Source: a virus
Reading direction: 5' to 3' (one strand)
DNA length: 40,508 nt
IMG/VR virus record: IMGVR_UViG_3300008116_007638
Span: 1-40,508 of that record
This document shows positions 39,866 to 40,508 of the stretch, piece after piece. The notes under the pieces were generated by a model that was given only the letters and a program-made list of their open reading frames with translations, did no database searches and was not told the DNA's origin. A program made the position numbers and the translations under genes. Positions within the stretch are counted from its first letter, which is position 1, and each line of letters starts with the position of its first letter.

Positions 39866-40508
39866 TTCTAATCAATTTAATAATTTCAGATTTACTAATA
39901 CCACTCTTTTCAAGTTGTTTTAGTAAATTTTTGAGATTTTTTCTTACTAATAAAGGTAAATCATCAACTTTATTGAATTTGTCCTTTTTTTGAATGTCTG
40001 AGTCTTTTGATTTACCAACCAACAAATCTTCCAACATACCCATCATTTTTTGACGTTGAACCTCTGTAATTTTCTTTTCAACCAATCTTTCTTGACCTTT
40101 CGAATCTAATTTGGGTGATTTTCCAAAAGTTGCACATCTTTCTTCAGCATTTTCAACCTCCAACTCATTTTTCATATAAACCACACAATCTTCATATGTC
40201 ATTCCTGAGACATCTTCATACCCAAAAGCTCCTGACAAATCCTCTTCACCAAGAGTAATTGTTTCTTCTTTTGATTCACCGTAATAAACTCGATAACCTC
40301 TTTGAACAGGATTTCCGGCCTGTCTTGTTGAAAATATAGTTTGGTCCATAGTTTTTTGTGGTGACATTTTTGGGTCGTGGATTGGTATTTTCGAATTTGC
40401 AAATGAACCATCATAATCAATTAATTCATCAATTTCTTCTTTTTCAGGTGAGATTTTGTCGATAATTTTTTTAATGTCGGACTTTTTGAATTTTTTCTTT
40501 GATTTCAT
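39855..40508 (-). CDS. Protein of unknown function at window edge (217 aa, possibly incomplete)
   Basis: The frame reaches the last base of the window, where an ATG (MKSKKKFKKSDIKKIID) lies exactly at the edge; the Lys-rich beginning looks like a true N terminus, but an upstream extension cannot be excluded. It is a charged helical protein with a central SGMTYEDCVVYMKNELEVEN segment and a C terminus LVRKNLKNLLKQLEKSGISK resembling a short helical domain. No family recognised. Confidence 0.72.
   Translation of the reverse strand: MKSKKKFKKSDIKKIIDKISPEKEEIDELIDYDGSFANSKIPIHDPKMSPQKTMDQTIFSTRQAGNPVQRGYRVYYGESKEETITLGEEDLSGAFGYEDVSGMTYEDCVVYMKNELEVENAEERCATFGKSPKLDSKGQERLVEKKITEVQRQKMMGMLEDLLVGKSKDSDIQKKDKFNKVDDLPLLVRKNLKNLLKQLEKSGISKSEIIKLIRNEQ

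Noticed and set aside
1-40508. Host chromosomal capsule locus or prophage instead of phage genome
   Set aside because: The sugar cassette is embedded without a break among T4-like late genes (sigma factor, baseplate, PhoH, dUTPase), and there is no integrase, attachment repeat, tRNA or host housekeeping gene apart from the single bS21 and nadE genes.

Overview
The window is part of the genome of a tailed, T4-like (myovirus-type) phage. It carries a linear head-assembly order of terminase large subunit (3' part), portal, prohead protease, prohead core/scaffold and gp23-type major capsid protein, plus a gp55-type late sigma factor, a gp5-like OB-fold baseplate protein, PhoH and dUTPase. Three things point to a Bacteroidetes, probably flavobacterial, host: the DNA is AT-rich; start codons sit behind A/T-rich leaders with no Shine-Dalgarno sequence; and a phage-borne ribosomal protein bS21 resembles Bacteroidetes bS21 by eye. 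No database was consulted.

Layout. (1) 1-8408, plus strand: terminase, portal, unknown head-region proteins, protease, a small DUF4494-like protein, acidic scaffold and major capsid protein, with two clear intrinsic terminators at 4806 and 8431. An antisense bS21 gene is inserted at 3092-3283. (2) 8494-11301, plus strand: a 935-residue Thr/Pro-rich, mucin-like repeat protein directly after the capsid gene. (3) 11319-13075: four small genes of unknown role on both strands. (4) 13072-18622, minus strand: virion/baseplate proteins. (5) 18650-19390: late sigma factor. (6) 19387-36135, minus strand: a tightly packed cassette of sugar-nucleotide enzymes and glycosyltransferases, interleaved with PhoH, NAD synthetase and two HAD-fold proteins, and starting next to dUTPase. 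(7) 36137-40508, minus strand: a DEDD exonuclease, one more GT-B glycosyltransferase and small proteins of unknown or virion-like character. The whole minus-strand block from 40508 down to 18251 reads as one long transcription unit with many 4-nt ATGA start/stop overlaps.

How the genes may work together. The cassette can plausibly supply UDP-ManNAc and UDP-ManNAcA (WecB/WecC pair), GDP-L-galactose (GDP-mannose 3,5-epimerase paired with a GT11 fucosyltransferase-like enzyme), an activated heptose (split HldE-like kinase and nucleotidyltransferase) and an N-acylated amino sugar (short DegT aminotransferase plus GNAT). About eight glycosyltransferase polypeptides could use these donors. I see no flippase, polymerase, chain-length regulator or membrane-embedded initiating sugar-phosphate transferase in the window, so a cytoplasmic acceptor is worth considering. 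The strongest candidate in the window is the Thr/Pro-rich protein next to the capsid gene. My main hypothesis is a phage-encoded virion-glycosylation system. Host-surface remodelling and DNA modification remain alternatives.

A TATTTATA motif lies 14-23 nt upstream of several head and structural genes on both strands and is a candidate late promoter for the gp55-like sigma factor. There is no gene-free stretch over 300 bases. I saw no tRNA, CRISPR array, insertion sequence, integrase or attachment site.
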